Assembly (NCBI RefSeq): GCF_905163445.1
Contig: NC_053196.1
Coordinates: 14,471,501 to 14,535,500 of the forward strand
Source: Pararge aegeria
Taxonomy: Eukaryota > Arthropoda > Insecta > Lepidoptera > Nymphalidae
Length of the DNA stretch: 64,000 bases
Reading direction: 5' to 3'
A program made the position numbers and the translations under genes. Under the pieces are notes generated by a model. That model saw only the letters and a list, made by a program, of their open reading frames with translations, searched no databases and had not been told where the DNA came from. Below are positions 1 through 11,473 of this stretch, in pieces (the first letter of the stretch is position 1; each line of letters starts with the position of its first letter).

Positions 1-85
1 TAGAGGTACGAAAAAATTATTTTGCTATGAATTATTTTCTTCGTATCGATCCAACCAAAGAATTTAATTCAGGTTTGTTAAATTG

Positions 86-476
86 AAGTTCAAAATTCAA
101 AAATTTTCAAAATTCAAAATTCATTTATTTCAAGTAGGCCTAATACAAGCACTTTTGAAACGTCAAGTCTGTCCGTGTGTAGTGACTCTACCACCGGTTC
201 GGAAGGCAGATTCTACCGAGAAGAAGCCGGCAAGAAACTCAGCAGTTGCTCTTTTCCAACATCAAAAATTTACATTTTATATTTTAACATTCATTTTTCT
301 ATTTTGTGAGAGATGAAAGCGGATCCGGATGCTTCCAAGCAACCTTGTCATTAAGAAACTCATCAATTGTATAATAACCTCGCTGTAATAAATGTGTTTT
401 AACACATTCTTTAAACTTATGGATTGGTAGGTCCAAAATTACCTTAGGAATCATATTATAAAAGCGTATATTCACT
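86..476 (-). mobile_element. CR1-like LINE 3' end, heavily truncated
   Basis: Nearly identical to 59552-59922. It holds the same 3' TGAATTTT-type tail, the 3' UTR with the GTCCGTGTGTAGTGA segment, and the last codons of the RT (minus strand, IPKVILDLPIHKFKECVKTH). The match stops near 476, giving a 5' truncation of all but about 390 bp. Confidence 0.85.
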
Positions 477-1315
477 GGCTAAATAGTCTTCTTATTTATG
501 GAACGCTTTACTTTTACTTTTCTCTTTTCACTTTTTATTATATTATATTATACTACCTCAGATACATGAGATATAGTTTTATACGTGTTTGCTATTCAAC
601 TAAATGATTTAACCGATTTGAGTGTTTGCACACAATTAGACTATGCCCAAGATCAACATATAAAATACTTTTCTTTCTAGAAAACACGAAATAATGATCT
701 GTTGTTAGTAATGGATTAACTAACTACAGATAATTATTTCGAAAAACTATTTTGCAACGATGGTTTTTAGTTTATGTTGCGTAGAACTTTAATTTTTTTT
801 TTTTTCATTTTATCCGTTTTTTGGGGCTTTGATTTTGTAAGTCATCTGGCATCATCGATTGAGGTGAATCCACTTTACAAGGTCGTTTTTATTAGCCTCT
901 CTTAACTATGAGGTTCCAATTAACTTTCGGTTTTAAACAAAACATTCCTTTGTTATGGGTTCAAGGCCTACTCCTTTTTGTTTGCGAGCTTTGTACTTAT
1001 CATTCACCTTTACGGCGTTTTGTACTTTATCACTTTTAGCTAAGGTTGAGAATGGAACAATAACAGAATTTCATTCATTTTAGTATTTATTACCTACATA
1101 ACTCTAATAAACAGTAATCAGGTTAGAATCTAACGCTAAGTATAGAATTTAATATAAAAATTTCAAGGCTTAAATTCTATGATAGATATTTTACTTTCTT
1201 TTAATCGTTTATTTGAGGATTTTCATTTCAAAGAAGTCACAGCGATGGAAATGATGAGATTATATTTTTCTACTTAAATAAATAAGAAATACATCTCATT
1301 GAATAAAACTTTCTA
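477..1315. other. No gene seen
   Basis: AT-rich, with a run of T near 791-804. No ORF, repeat family or splice-flanked coding stretch recognised. Confidence 0.6.
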
Positions 1316-1385
1316 ACTGATGTTAATAATAATATAGATATATTAATAATAATAATAATATAGATATATTATTATTAACATCAGT
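1316..1385. repeat. 70-bp AT-rich foldback
   Basis: ACTGATGTTAATAATAATAT at the left and its complement ending AACATCAGT at the right, 21-bp perfect arms around an (AAT)n-like centre. Confidence 0.85.
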
Positions 1386-1962
1386 AGGCTATCATTCTAT
1401 ATTTAAACCACGCTAATTTTTTAAATTGATACAAAGCGGAAGAGTTTGTAAGTTTACTTAAACGCGATGATCTCGGGAACTACTGGTCGGAACTGAATTT
1501 TTTTTTTAGTGTTGGATAGCCCAGTTGTGTGGGGCAGGCTATATATAATCACGCTTAGACCACAGGAGCATATCACAAATGAAAAATGTTTCAAAATCAG
1601 GGTTTTTCTTTACTTGTGAGAGCTTCCGCTGCGAGCGAAAATGGTTAAGGTTTTGATAAAATCAATGACCAAGTTGTTCCTCTTTAAAGTTCTAAAAGAA
1701 AGTCCGCGACAGCATACGTTTATCTTTTAAAGTTGACCAATACGCGTAAGAAATCGCGAGGGACCGCTGGCTATATTATATACCTCCCATCGCAGTCAAA
1801 CCTAAATTACATTGTTTTAATGATAATTGCTAAGTTTAGGTTATCTATATATCTACATACTTATAATAAAACTGTAACTAGAAAATTTCTTTACATTTAA
1901 TATATTTTGAAAATGTTGACCGGGGAATGCTTTATAATCGACCGAGTCCAAACAGATTTTTA
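1386..1962. other. No gene seen
   Basis: A moderately GC-rich patch at 1600-1800 (AGAGCTTCCGCTGCGAGCGA) may be an old interspersed repeat, with no second copy in this window. Confidence 0.5.
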
Positions 1963-2124
1963 TTTGTCTGTCTGTCTGTCTGTCCATCTGTCTGTCTGTT
2001 ACTTTTTATCTCTGAAAAACAAGCAGCACAAGCAGCAGCGTGCGTGCGTGATTGTGTGTGTGTGTGTGTGTATGTATGTGTGTGTGTGTGTGTGTCTGTG
2101 TGTGTGTGTGTGTGTGTCTGTTGA
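1963..2124 (+). repeat. Microsatellites (TCTG)n and (TG)n
   Basis: TGTC/TCTG repeats from about 1963 to 2000, and TG repeats with TATG and TCTG interruptions at 2053-2120. The Cys/Val-rich ORFs here are translated microsatellite. Confidence 0.95.
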
Positions 2125-2800
2125 GTGGTAGTTTAAGTTGGACCCATCGTTTAGAAGTTACAACGGGTATAGAAATGCTAAAAGCAAGAAAAATGCCGAG
2201 GGTCGCCCGGCCGCTTATTATATAGTTTGGCAATAAAACTGGACCCTCTAGATGGCGCTGCAATAAGGTTCGTGATTTTTTTATTGGCGCTGCAATAAGG
2301 ATACTAAAACAGATAATAACCGATTGATGAAGACGAAGTTGCGAGAGCGGGTAAGTTTATAAATAAGGTAAAGATAAACTGTTTTATATGGACTAGTAGT
2401 TCAATCAATAATAAGTAATGATAAACTTTTATGTTGTGCCAAGCCTGTGGCCAAGTTCTAAAATCCGATTTATCGTAAATGAGTTGAAACGAGTTTGATA
2501 AGAAATTGTTAATGTTAATGGGTTATCAGCATCGTAAAAGCGATTTAATAATTACCTGCTTCCTATAATTAGTAATTCAATCAATAGCCTGAATTGACTC
2601 TTTCGGACATTTCTTATCACTCGTTATCATGTAAATAAATAAAGTAAAGAAATGTAGTCACTATATTTGGCGATTCTTCTGTTTTTTTAATTTTTAATTT
2701 TATTATAAAAAAATTACAATATAAGTTTAATTATAATCGTTATTTCTCCAATTTATAGCTTTTAACCGTACACACGTATTAGTATGAGTTTAATAATTTA
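2125..2800. other. No gene seen
   Basis: GGCGCTGCAATAAGG occurs twice (2252 and 2285). Otherwise featureless AT-rich sequence up to the Helitron. Confidence 0.55.
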
Positions 2801-3193
2801 TCTATCTATATATAAAAAAAAAAGTGTGTGGGTATGTTCCGTATAGGCTCCGAAACGGCTGGACCGATTTCAATAAAACTTTCAGTGAATCTCCGGATTA
2901 ACCTGGCGAGTAATCCTGTAAAGTTCGGTGACGATCGGAGCACTCCTATTTTTGAACTGTCAAACTGTCAAATATAGCTTTTATTTACTATGATGATATT
3001 CTATTGTTGGGCGTACAAGGGTGTAGATAATTATCTTCACCCGCTCGAGATGAGAATAGAAGAGAATGAATACGGAGAGACATAAATGATTTAATATATT
3101 ATGAGACTTAAATTAAAAATTTGATGATGTAAGTTTATTGTTTAAATAAAATAAAGCAAAACCTAGCCCGGCGAAGCGGGCTGGGTACGCTAG
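2801..3193 (+). mobile_element. Non-autonomous Helitron
   Basis: Starts TCTATCTATATATA and ends in CTAG (3190-3193), with a hairpin AGCCCG-GCGAAG-CGGGCT at 3165-3182, eight bases before the end. It is inserted between A (2800) and T (3194), as Helitrons prefer. 393 bp with no coding sequence, so it needs a helper Rep/helicase. Confidence 0.82.
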
Positions 3194-3835
3194 TATAAAA
3201 TTAAGTTTATTTTATATGACCCTTCATTCTTATAATTCTTAATTGTTTTGCGCAATTTTATTTGCATACAATATTTTAATGTTGTTAATTTAAATGTTTA
3301 AAACATTTTTTAGTTTTAGTAAGTTACTTATATAAATTTACGGTTGATTATGATCTGCTGTAATCTGTTCGTAAAATTTTGCGCTAATTAGTTATTTCTC
3401 TGTGTTTTCTAAGATTTTACTAGTTCTAGTTTGTCTCCAAATATGTGTGAAAAATTTGTTTTTTTTTTCTCGATTTATAAATGGCCATAAGTTAAGTGTA
3501 TTGAATTGCAAATATCGTGTTTCCGCTCGACATGGATAAAATGGCCAAACATAAACTGCTTTCCGAGTTGAGACCTGAATTTTTTGTCAGGTACCCACCT
3601 GCCTTGTTGAATAAAACATGTACGTCCGACCACTTACCTCTTATAATTTGTTTTCAACGCGACTTATTAAGTAGTTTTAGTCTTGACAGCTTAATTTTTG
3701 TGTGTCCATATCCTTTTTTATACAAACAGTCAACAGTTCCGCTGTTCCACTTTCGGAATTCCCATGATAGCACCTGGCAGATGCAGTCGTTGAAAGTAAA
3801 AAAAAAAGTAGTATTACTATTTTCTTTTTATTCAA

Positions 3836-4010
3836 TTGCAAGTAAGCCTTTGACTGCAATCTCACCTGATGGTAAGTGAGGATGCAGTCTAAGATTCTAG
3901 CGAGCAAACCTGTTAGGGGTATAGCATATTTAACTCATAATCGGTTTTTACGTGACAACGCTAAATTGCTTAGCGGCACGTCTTTGTCTGTAGGGTAACT
4001 AGCCACGACC
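3836..4010 (-). mobile_element. SINE family C, 3' part
   Basis: AGCCTTTGACTGCAATCTCA, AGCGAGCAAACCTGTTAGGG, AATTGCTTAGCGGCACGTCT, ending AACTAGCCA. Third SINE type in the window. Confidence 0.75.
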
Positions 4011-5445
4011 AACTACTCTGGTAACTATCTCCTCTGGTTACGTGAAAAATTTTCGTCCGCTCTGCTTCTGTGTTTTCTCTTTTCCCAGATAAAACGGATC
4101 CTTCATTACTCCCTATACAGTATAATTTCGTTTCTTCAACTTTTTTACCAAATCACCTTTTCCAAAATGCACTCTTAAGTGCCTTAGCAATTGTGCATCG
4201 TTAAGTTAACATCTCCTGAGGATGCTTCGTTGTCAGAGCGAAACGTGCATAAACAATGCATTTTATAAATTGCCCCTTACAGATTTGCCCGGTTTTCGCT
4301 GTTTATAGCGAGGAGGCGAGACAAATGGTCAAGTCAATAATTCATAGACATAAAAAATCTGCTTCATTCCTACATCGTCCTTTATAGTAGCCGCATCGTT
4401 CTTATTCCTATTGGGGAGATGCCTGGCTCCCCAATAGTTACTAAACACTCCACTCCACTACTCTATAGTCCACAGGTAGACTAGTATGAAGGCGTGACTT
4501 CTTATTACTCTAATTTGAGTTTTTATAACAACCAAAACTGATACGTAAGGAAAACAATTGTTTAACACCTACTAACACTTTGTTACGTTTATACGGACAC
4601 TTGACTTTTTTTTTCTTTTAACTAATGCAATGTTAATTGTCTATGATGGAATTTCGTTAAGTAATGTGTCTATCCAGTGTTGCAAGAGTCAAAGAGCATA
4701 CCTACTCGCCTGCATAATGCGTATATATACTCAATTCTTACAGCGTGCGTGCGTTGCTTTTCCATGAGCGTTGTTTGTGCTGGCACGCCACGCTTTCTCG
4801 GGAATTGTCTTGCATAACGCCGGCTCTGTATCGAGATCGGGAAGTCGCCGGCTTGAATGCCAATGCTCCGCCCGCTTAATATTTTACATATAGTTTGAAC
4901 TGGTGTTGCCACATGCAAAAATTTAAAGCGGGATGCCATGAAAGTTACTATAGTATAAAATTATAAAAAGCCTTTATTCTACTACCAATTATAAGATTGT
5001 AACATTTTTCTTATATAAAATTTGTATTAATTATAATTACTAATTTTTAATTTCTTTGTTAAAAATTATATAAAGCTTATTTTGTGATATCTTTTAATGT
5101 CTAATTCTTAAGGCTAATTTAAGGTAGAAATCCCCCAAGTTTAGTTTAAGACACTGTAGTACCTATACTTGTATCCAAATGTAAACTTTTATAAAGCTGA
5201 AATCACTAATAATACAACGTAGCTCACGTAAAAAGCTTACGAACCAAAAGTTAATAATATGAAAGCATAAAGTAAGTTAGTTCAAAGTATTACTATACCT
5301 AAAACTGGTATAAAACTGGAAGGCTCTAATTAAACTTGGAAATTAAGAACCAACAGCCAGACACATAAAAAAACTACTAATACAACCTACTTTACGTATT
5401 CTCGTAATTAATTGTGTTACCACCTTAACTCAAGAATAAAAAATG
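4011..5445. other. No gene recognised; GC-richer island inside
   Basis: 4205-4255 holds CTCCTGAGGATGCTTCGTTG and CAGAGCGAAACGTGC, known as part of a dispersed lepidopteran repeat. 4740-4870 is GC-richer than its flanks and could be an unrecognised exon or a repeat. The rest is AT-rich. Confidence 0.45.
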
Positions 5446-5730
5446 ACATCGTCATCTCAACCCATTACCCACTACAGGGCACGAGTGTCCTCCCACAATG
5501 AGAAGGGATTAAGGCCGTAGTCCACCACGCTGACCCAGTACGGATTGGTGGTCGACAAACCTTTGAGAACATAATGGAGAACTCTCATATCAATGTTTTC
5601 CTTCACCGTTGAAGAAAGTGATATTTTTATTGCTTAAAACGCACATAAATAGAAAAGTTAGCGGTAAGCGTACTGGGATTCGACCTTGGCCGCCTGAAAG
5701 TGAAGTTCCTACCTACTGGGCTATCAACGA
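5446..5730 (-). mobile_element. SINE family B (tRNA-derived)
   Basis: Minus-strand copy of the second SINE type. The (CATCAT) tail side is followed by CAACCCATTACCCACTACAG and TTTTCCTTCACCGTTGAAGA, and it ends in the tRNA-like head (CTGGGATTCGACCTTGGCCG, ACCTACTGGGCTATCA). Confidence 0.82.
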
Positions 5731-6229
5731 TCGTAGACAGTAAATATTTTTGACTATGAATTGATTTATGATTTTTGAAAATGGAATTATTTTGGCATGA
5801 GTTAGTTATCCTGATCACATCAACCTGATAATTTATAAAGATTGTAACCCTGTTTTAAAAATATTTTTCTTTTTTATTAATTAAAACTATTAATAATTGT
5901 ATGTAAACATCCTCAAAGTAGGACATATCCCGCAAAACCATGGTCCCTGGGAACTCTATTTTATTACGTAACTTCTATACTTTAAGTATAATGTCGAAAA
6001 CGGTGGAACGTGAGTTATACCATTTGTACCGTGCGGCCTGATTCGTTTAATTGTTTCCCGTCGTTTTATGGTTCGGAAATTATTAAGAGCATTTATTTTT
6101 TTACTGTTTAGATTTATCATCGTCATCTCAACCTAAAAATGTTTGTGACAGAGCTCGTCTACCTCCATGCTTCACCGTACAGATTCTCCTGCTTTTTGCG
6201 GAGTAAAGCAAGTTAATAATAAGAAAAGT

Positions 6230-6325
6230 ACCGCCTGCTTCTATAACACCGGCAACCACGCCCTTCACTCTGGAACTCATCATGGCAACAATGCTGCTTA
6301 GCGGCAGAAATAAGGAAAGGGTTGC
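6230..6325 (-). repeat. Repeat family G fragment
   Basis: CACCGGCAACCACGCCCTTC and GCTGCTTAGCGGCAGAAATA match 39810-39870. A run of 14 C (6347-6360) follows shortly after. Confidence 0.6.
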
Positions 6326-6454
6326 CCGGGCGTCTAACAAAGCAAACCCCCCCCCCCCCCACGGCAAGCCCCTCTTGAGCATGCCGTGGTGGTTTTATTT
6401 GCGTATACCCCTTTGGAGGGGGGAGTCCCACATAACCTCCGTCCTGCCCAAGGG

Positions 6455-6683
6455 TAAATAAATATACTACGGCGATACACACATCGCCATCTATCCCCAA
6501 AGCGTAGCTTGTGTTATGGGTACTAAGATGACTGATGAATATTTTTATGAATAATATACATAAATAAATAGCAATATACATATAAACACCCAGACACAAA
6601 AAACATTCATGCTCATCACACATACATTTTCCAGTAGTGGACTCAGAAAGCAGGGTCGCTGCAAACTGCACCAATCGTTCGTC
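6455..6683 (-). mobile_element. SINE family A
   Basis: AAATATACTACGGCGATACA at the tail side through CATTTTCCAGTAGTGG to CACCAATCGTTCGTCA. The B-box region is deleted. Confidence 0.78.
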
Positions 6684-8175
6684 AAAGTGTACATATATCG
6701 CGTCGTTCTCGTATCGTAATCGCCTCGTGTGGTAAATTCCAATAGTTGTCAAACCTAGTTACTTAACATCTAGTTAGTGCCTATCTGTGTATTCAGCTCG
6801 CTTTCTCTGTTTAAGCATATTTTAAGTAGCACAAAAGTGTCATTGTTTCGCAAAACCGAAGCTAGCTTCAATTGCCTTGCCTTGCATATTAAGTTAAATA
6901 GGTAGGTGAGAAGTTAGGTACTAGGTATAAGGTATGTTAGTAAGTACATGAGGCATGAACTTAGTCATTTCCACTTCTCCTTGGTACGTCAAACCGTCGG
7001 TCCCGTCTATTATAACTAAATTGTGGTACCTAGTAGTCGTTTAAGTCCACCGTCCACACAGTTAAGACGAGGCTTGAGCTCAGCAGTGAGACGTTAAGAG
7101 GCTGCGGTGGCTGAACACCGATTCCTGTAATGCTCCGATGCAACGGTGTAGCAGAACAACGCGCAGGATACCTTGGCTCCTCAGCATCACTACCTGAAAC
7201 ACTGGAGTTGGCTGGCTGGAGTGATCCAACGGGGAGCCGTACCCGCACTACGTACAAAGGATTGTTCCAGCATCTTATTACCTTGATAGTTGTAGGCCAC
7301 TATTAAAGAAAAAAAAGATATTGTCTTTACCAGCTCTATTATACATACGAGTATATGAAATGTGTTATTTTTTTTTTAAAAATATTAAATTGTTTCGCAA
7401 AAAAGTCTATAGCCGCAGCGGAAGACAGAAACATAGAATAGAAGTACCAATGCAAAAACTGTGTGTATACAAAAGAAATGTCTATATTGCATGGCTATAA
7501 AAATATACTACTACTTACCAGACCGTGTAAAAGATTTACCTACTAATAAATTTAAAAATTAAACAATGAAAACTTATATAACATTAATGAATATTTTGAA
7601 ATAAAATTTGACTTATATAATTAAACATTTTTGAGTTGACCAAGAAGTTGACATTTACCTAATTTTACTTTTAAAACTGAAAGAAATTGCCCAATGAATG
7701 AATTTGTATCCGTAAAAAAATTTTGCACGCCTTTATGGCAAAACATGTTTGGATCAATTCTATTTTATACCTATTTACCATATATTAAGTAACCCATGTT
7801 TAATGCAAATAAATGAAATTATTATTATTATTATTGTTGTAATTACGGAGACAGGCTCAGGAGAAGGAAGAAGAAGGCTGCAGATGATGAACTAGATCCC
7901 GTAGGAAAAAAAAAACCATCGTGTAACCGTGTTTAGGTTTGCAAATAACGCCCGCAAGCAGAAACTTTTTGTAAAACGTGAGCGCAACAAAAGGTACTGC
8001 CCATACGTACACGAGTTCCGATGACGTCTGTTTCCCGATAAGCATGTATTGTTACGCGTATTTGGAGCAGAAACATATAAACGATCGACAAGTGACAATC
8101 GCGTGTGATTATTGTGTCGCCAGTCGCGTCGGGGTCAATCGATTTGATTGTTTAGGGTTCACAAACATATATTTT
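6684..8175. other. No confident gene
   Basis: 7030-7257 on the minus strand has a 75-codon frame with Ser/Pro-rich text (SGSDAEEPRYPARCSATPLH) that might be old transposon coding. An (ATT)n microsatellite sits at 7818-7836. Confidence 0.4.
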
Positions 8176-8328
8176 GGACAGCCGAGTGGCGCAATGTGAC
8201 CCACTGTGCTTTCTGAGTCCAAGGCCGCGGGTTCGATTCCCACAACTGGAAAATGTTTGTGTGATGGACATGAATGTTTTTCAGTGTCTGGGCTTTTATT
8301 TGTATATTATAAGTATTTATTAAATACA
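8176..8328 (+). mobile_element. SINE family A (tRNA-derived), 3'-truncated
   Basis: The head GGACAGCCGAGTGGCGCAAT serves as A-box region and GGGTTCGATTCCC as B box. The body CAACTGGAAAATGTTTGTGT follows. The usual tail (TGGCGATGTGTGTATTGTCG and TTTATTTATT) is missing. Confidence 0.8.
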
Positions 8329-8744
8329 ACTGTAACTTATCTTAGTCGAATTCTCGGACTACGAATTTCGATTTACTTCTAAGACTTAGCCAAGCTTGAA
8401 CAAACAATTCTAAAGTACTTAGATAATAAACTTCACACCAAACTGGTTCGTCCGGCCCCCTATCCTACATACTAATTACCTACCAGTTCACTATCGCACA
8501 TCCGAAAGTAAGTAAAAACTACACCTAACTATCTGGCTAAGCTGTAAAATACTAAAAACTAAATTACCGATTCACGGACCGGTTACATAATGGCGAACCG
8601 GTCGGCGGGTGTTATATAAATGTTATATTATTTTGCGGCTTGCACGCGGGTACATGAATACCATATAATAACGGTGAGAGGTGTGGCACACAAGGCTTTT
8701 TTGTGGATTTTAGAATATTGAAAAGACGCAGGCGTTGAGTACTA

Positions 8745-9010
8745 AGTGTGGAATTCCATGATATATATTAAACTTAAATTGCTATACACCGCGAAAAGCA
8801 AGAGAATCTGTATGGTGTAAATAATATTTTCTTATATCTTTATAGGCCGCACCAAACAGATCACGTTTCCATCCGACACCGGAGCATCCTCATAAGTTAT
8901 ATATAGTTATATACTTTATAATCTTTTCTTATCTAATAATTTACAGTCCTAATAATTATTTATTGTGAATCGTGCGTAGAGGGTAGGTACATTGCTGATG
9001 ATCTGTTTGG
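8745..9010 (+). repeat. Repeat family H
   Basis: AATTCCATGATATATATTAA, TGCTATACACCGCGAAAAGC, GAATCTGTATGGTGTAAATA, CCGCACCAAACAGATCACG. It ends with a second, inverted CTGATGATCTGTTTGGTGCG motif near 8996. Related copies at 52735-53070. Confidence 0.6.
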
Positions 9011-10190
9011 TGCGGAGGATAAGGATTGACGAAATTATAAATTACAGCATGCAGATTTTCATAGGATTTTCGTTTTTTTTTTTTTAAGTTAAACTTCTTT
9101 AGAATCATTGTGATTTGAAACTCGATGAAACGAAAATGCGTCACGATAAAGAAAGAAACACATAAATGTGCGGGCGAGAACGAGCTTATACATTTTGGTT
9201 CCTACCTTGGTAACGATGGAAACTAACATTCAAATCTTCATTTGGTATTCACCAATCTGACCACTAATAATAAATAGGGGCGGAGAATAAGAAAAAATAC
9301 TTATTCAAGTTGGTCGTGATAAATTGTTATTAAGTATACGACATATATTATATATATAGGTATATAGGTATCGGCAAATAACTTTTTATCTCGTGCTTGC
9401 GATGCTTTCAACAGCAAATATTGTGCGACGGACATTCACGTCAAAATTGGCACTTTTAGGAAAATTTTTATGGCAAAATAAGTATTATAAGCTTTTAAAG
9501 TTTTCTTTTTTTGTTTTAATTTATTTTTGTTTGGTACTTAATTCCTAAGCAATTGTGGTTAATGGTATCGTTAATGTATAATGTATAAGTAAGTAGTGGA
9601 AACTTCATTGATTTCTGTTATATAAAAATACGGCATTAGGTACTCTTATGTGTAAGAGTAGGCTGTTTGTTTATATTGAAAAGCTTATAACTAAATACTA
9701 TACTAGGCTAGTAGATATACTTAATATGACTTCTATAAATGTTTGAAAGCAGTAATCTCAGTAAAATCAATATGACTGATATTCACTTTGCAGCTGTCAT
9801 GTCTTAAATAGGTCGTTGTTCATTTCAACTATATGTCTAGACTGGCGATAACAAACCTTAACAATAAATTTTATTGCCACCAACACTTCCTTATGTTCAG
9901 CGATATATATTATTTAGTTATCTATGCATTTTTAACAGTGTATGTTTGACGATCTAACTAGAAATAAGTAGATTATGAATGTAGTAAAAGCGGAAAGAGA
10001 GAAAGTAGGAAAGTTTTGTATTTTAAGGAAGGTAGGTACTGTTTCAGACAAAAAAACTCATCAAAAGGTCAGTTATTTTTATCAAGTTAACTGTGTCTTA
10101 ATCATTTTATTCAAATAGGTAATGCGATTTCAAAAAAAAAACAAATAAACTGAATTGAAGGTATTTCTCTATTACTGTATTTAATATAGA
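9011..10190. other. No gene seen
   Basis: AT-rich spacer with runs of A and T. No repeat family placed. Confidence 0.55.
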
Positions 10191-10500
10191 ATCATCATCA
10201 TCATCATATTGACCTATTACCGGCCCAATACATAGCGCGGGTCTCCTTCCATAGTGAGAAGGGGTTAAGTCCTTATTACTCTGGCTCAATGCGGATTGGT
10301 GGACTCCACGTACCTTTGAGAACATTATGTAGAACTCGCAGGCATGCAGGTTTCCTCACGATGTTCTCCTTCACCATCGAAGTAACTGATATTTTTTTGA
10401 TTACTAACAACGCACGTAACTTAGAAAAGTTAAGAGGTGCGTGCTGGGATTCAAACTCGGCACCCCGAAATTGAAGACGAGCTCCTGCCCACTGCGGTAA
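10191..10500 (-). mobile_element. SINE family B
   Basis: (ATC)n tail side, TATTACCGGCCCAATACATA, GCAGGTTTCCTCACGATGTT, then the B-box complement GGGATTCAAACTCGG and head ending CCCACTGCGG. Confidence 0.83.
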
Positions 10501-10610
10501 TTTTTTTTTCAGATAGAGCATTGGAGATTTTAGAATAGTTGATTTGCATTTTATGTCCCTCTAACTTGTGACCTACAGGTAATTTTTTTTTTATATCGGA
10601 AACTAATTTT

Positions 10611-10770
10611 GACGGCCGATTGACGCAATGGGTAGTGATCCTGCTTTCTGAGTGCTGTGGATTCGATTCCCACAAGTGGAAAAACCATAACACAAGATAC
10701 GCTTCCATCGGGCTGTATGGCGATGTGTGTATCGTCGTAACATATTTATTATTTATTTATTATTAAAAAA
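10611..10770 (+). mobile_element. SINE family A with internal deletion
   Basis: Starts GACGGCCGATTGACGCAATG and keeps the B box (GATTCGATTCCC). It jumps from the CAAGTGGAAAA body to CATAACACAAGATACGCTTC and the ATTTATT tail. Confidence 0.8.
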
Positions 10771-10794
10771 ATGTCACGAGTAGTTTGTCTGATT

Positions 10795-11225
10795 GTTAAA
10801 TATTGATATTATATTTATAAACCCTGTTCCTGATGACTTTTTTGATCAACGCCGTAAGGTAGCCAGTCGGTCTGTGTTTTATAGGATATACTTTGGAGAG
10901 TGTGCTCAGGATCTATTCAATCTCGTCCCCTCCTCACCACTGCAAGGCACCGGGCGGGTATTCTCCCCTATGGTGTTAATATCCCAAAAACTCGCACAAA
11001 GCGATTTGCATCTGCTTTGCATATACGCATTGCAAACCCCCGACACAGAACTCGGAACAGTCTGTCTGTCTGTGTCTGTTTCCTAATTCTTACAACCTGG
11101 GTATCTTTAAAACAAGAGTGAATAGACATCATCTATGCGAGCGCGTCACATCGAATGCTACTTCTACACATTCCATCAGGAGAGATTGTGGACGAGCGCT
11201 AGTCTATTATAGTTAAAAAAAAAAA
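10795..11225 (+). pseudogene. Older LINE fragment: RT C-terminus and poly(A) tail
   Basis: Translates in pieces to VFYRIYFGECAQDLFNLVPSS, then in another frame to a segment ending SYNLGIF and KTRVNRH-like residues. This is the usual C-terminal end of an insect LINE reverse transcriptase. Frameshifts break it. It ends in a 12-base A-run at 11214-11225, into which the Jockey element was placed. The 3' tails at 24460-24610 and 34225-34365 belong to the same family. Confidence 0.65.
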
Positions 11226-11242
11226 CATTATTGGCTCACTAT
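11226..11242 (+). repeat. Target-site duplication, left copy (Jockey)
   Basis: CATTATTGGCTCACTAT, directly after the A-run (11214-11225) of an older LINE. It is identical to 16126-16142. Confidence 0.93.
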
Positions 11243-11473
11243 TCCGACTCGCGCATCCGTCCCGTACGGATGTCTGTCTCGCAACCGATTGCTCGAGGTG
11301 AAAGTGTCAGTGGAAATCAGTGTCCGTTTCTGCGTTGTGGTAGTGCAGTGTAGTTCTAGGGTCTAGGATTCCTGTAAGTACACGTGTTATTATTAGCGTA
11401 GTTTAACACCCTCGTCACCTAAAGGCGAGGCCCCATAGGGCCACACCCTTTTTTTAGGCACACACCTCCCTGC
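11243..11473 (+). other. Jockey 5' UTR
   Basis: The leader from the TSD edge to the ORF1 ATG (11474). Jockey elements carry an internal promoter at their first bases, and this copy keeps that end, but no precise motif could be assigned. Confidence 0.6.

Noticed and set aside
1907..2131. Cys/Val-rich small proteins
   Set aside because: They are translations of the (TCTG)n and (TG)n microsatellites.
3517..3879. 120-codon ORF as a host exon
   Set aside because: The start (MDKMAKHKLLSELRPEF) looks coding-like, but the frame soon turns into low-complexity text and then into a SINE. No homology or partner exon.
6347..6360. Run of 14 C as a functional signal
   Set aside because: A homopolymer next to a decayed repeat; slippage or assembly error is enough to explain it.
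6213..6752. 179-codon minus-strand ORF
   Set aside because: It runs through a SINE, a poly-C tract and family G; the protein is translated repeat.
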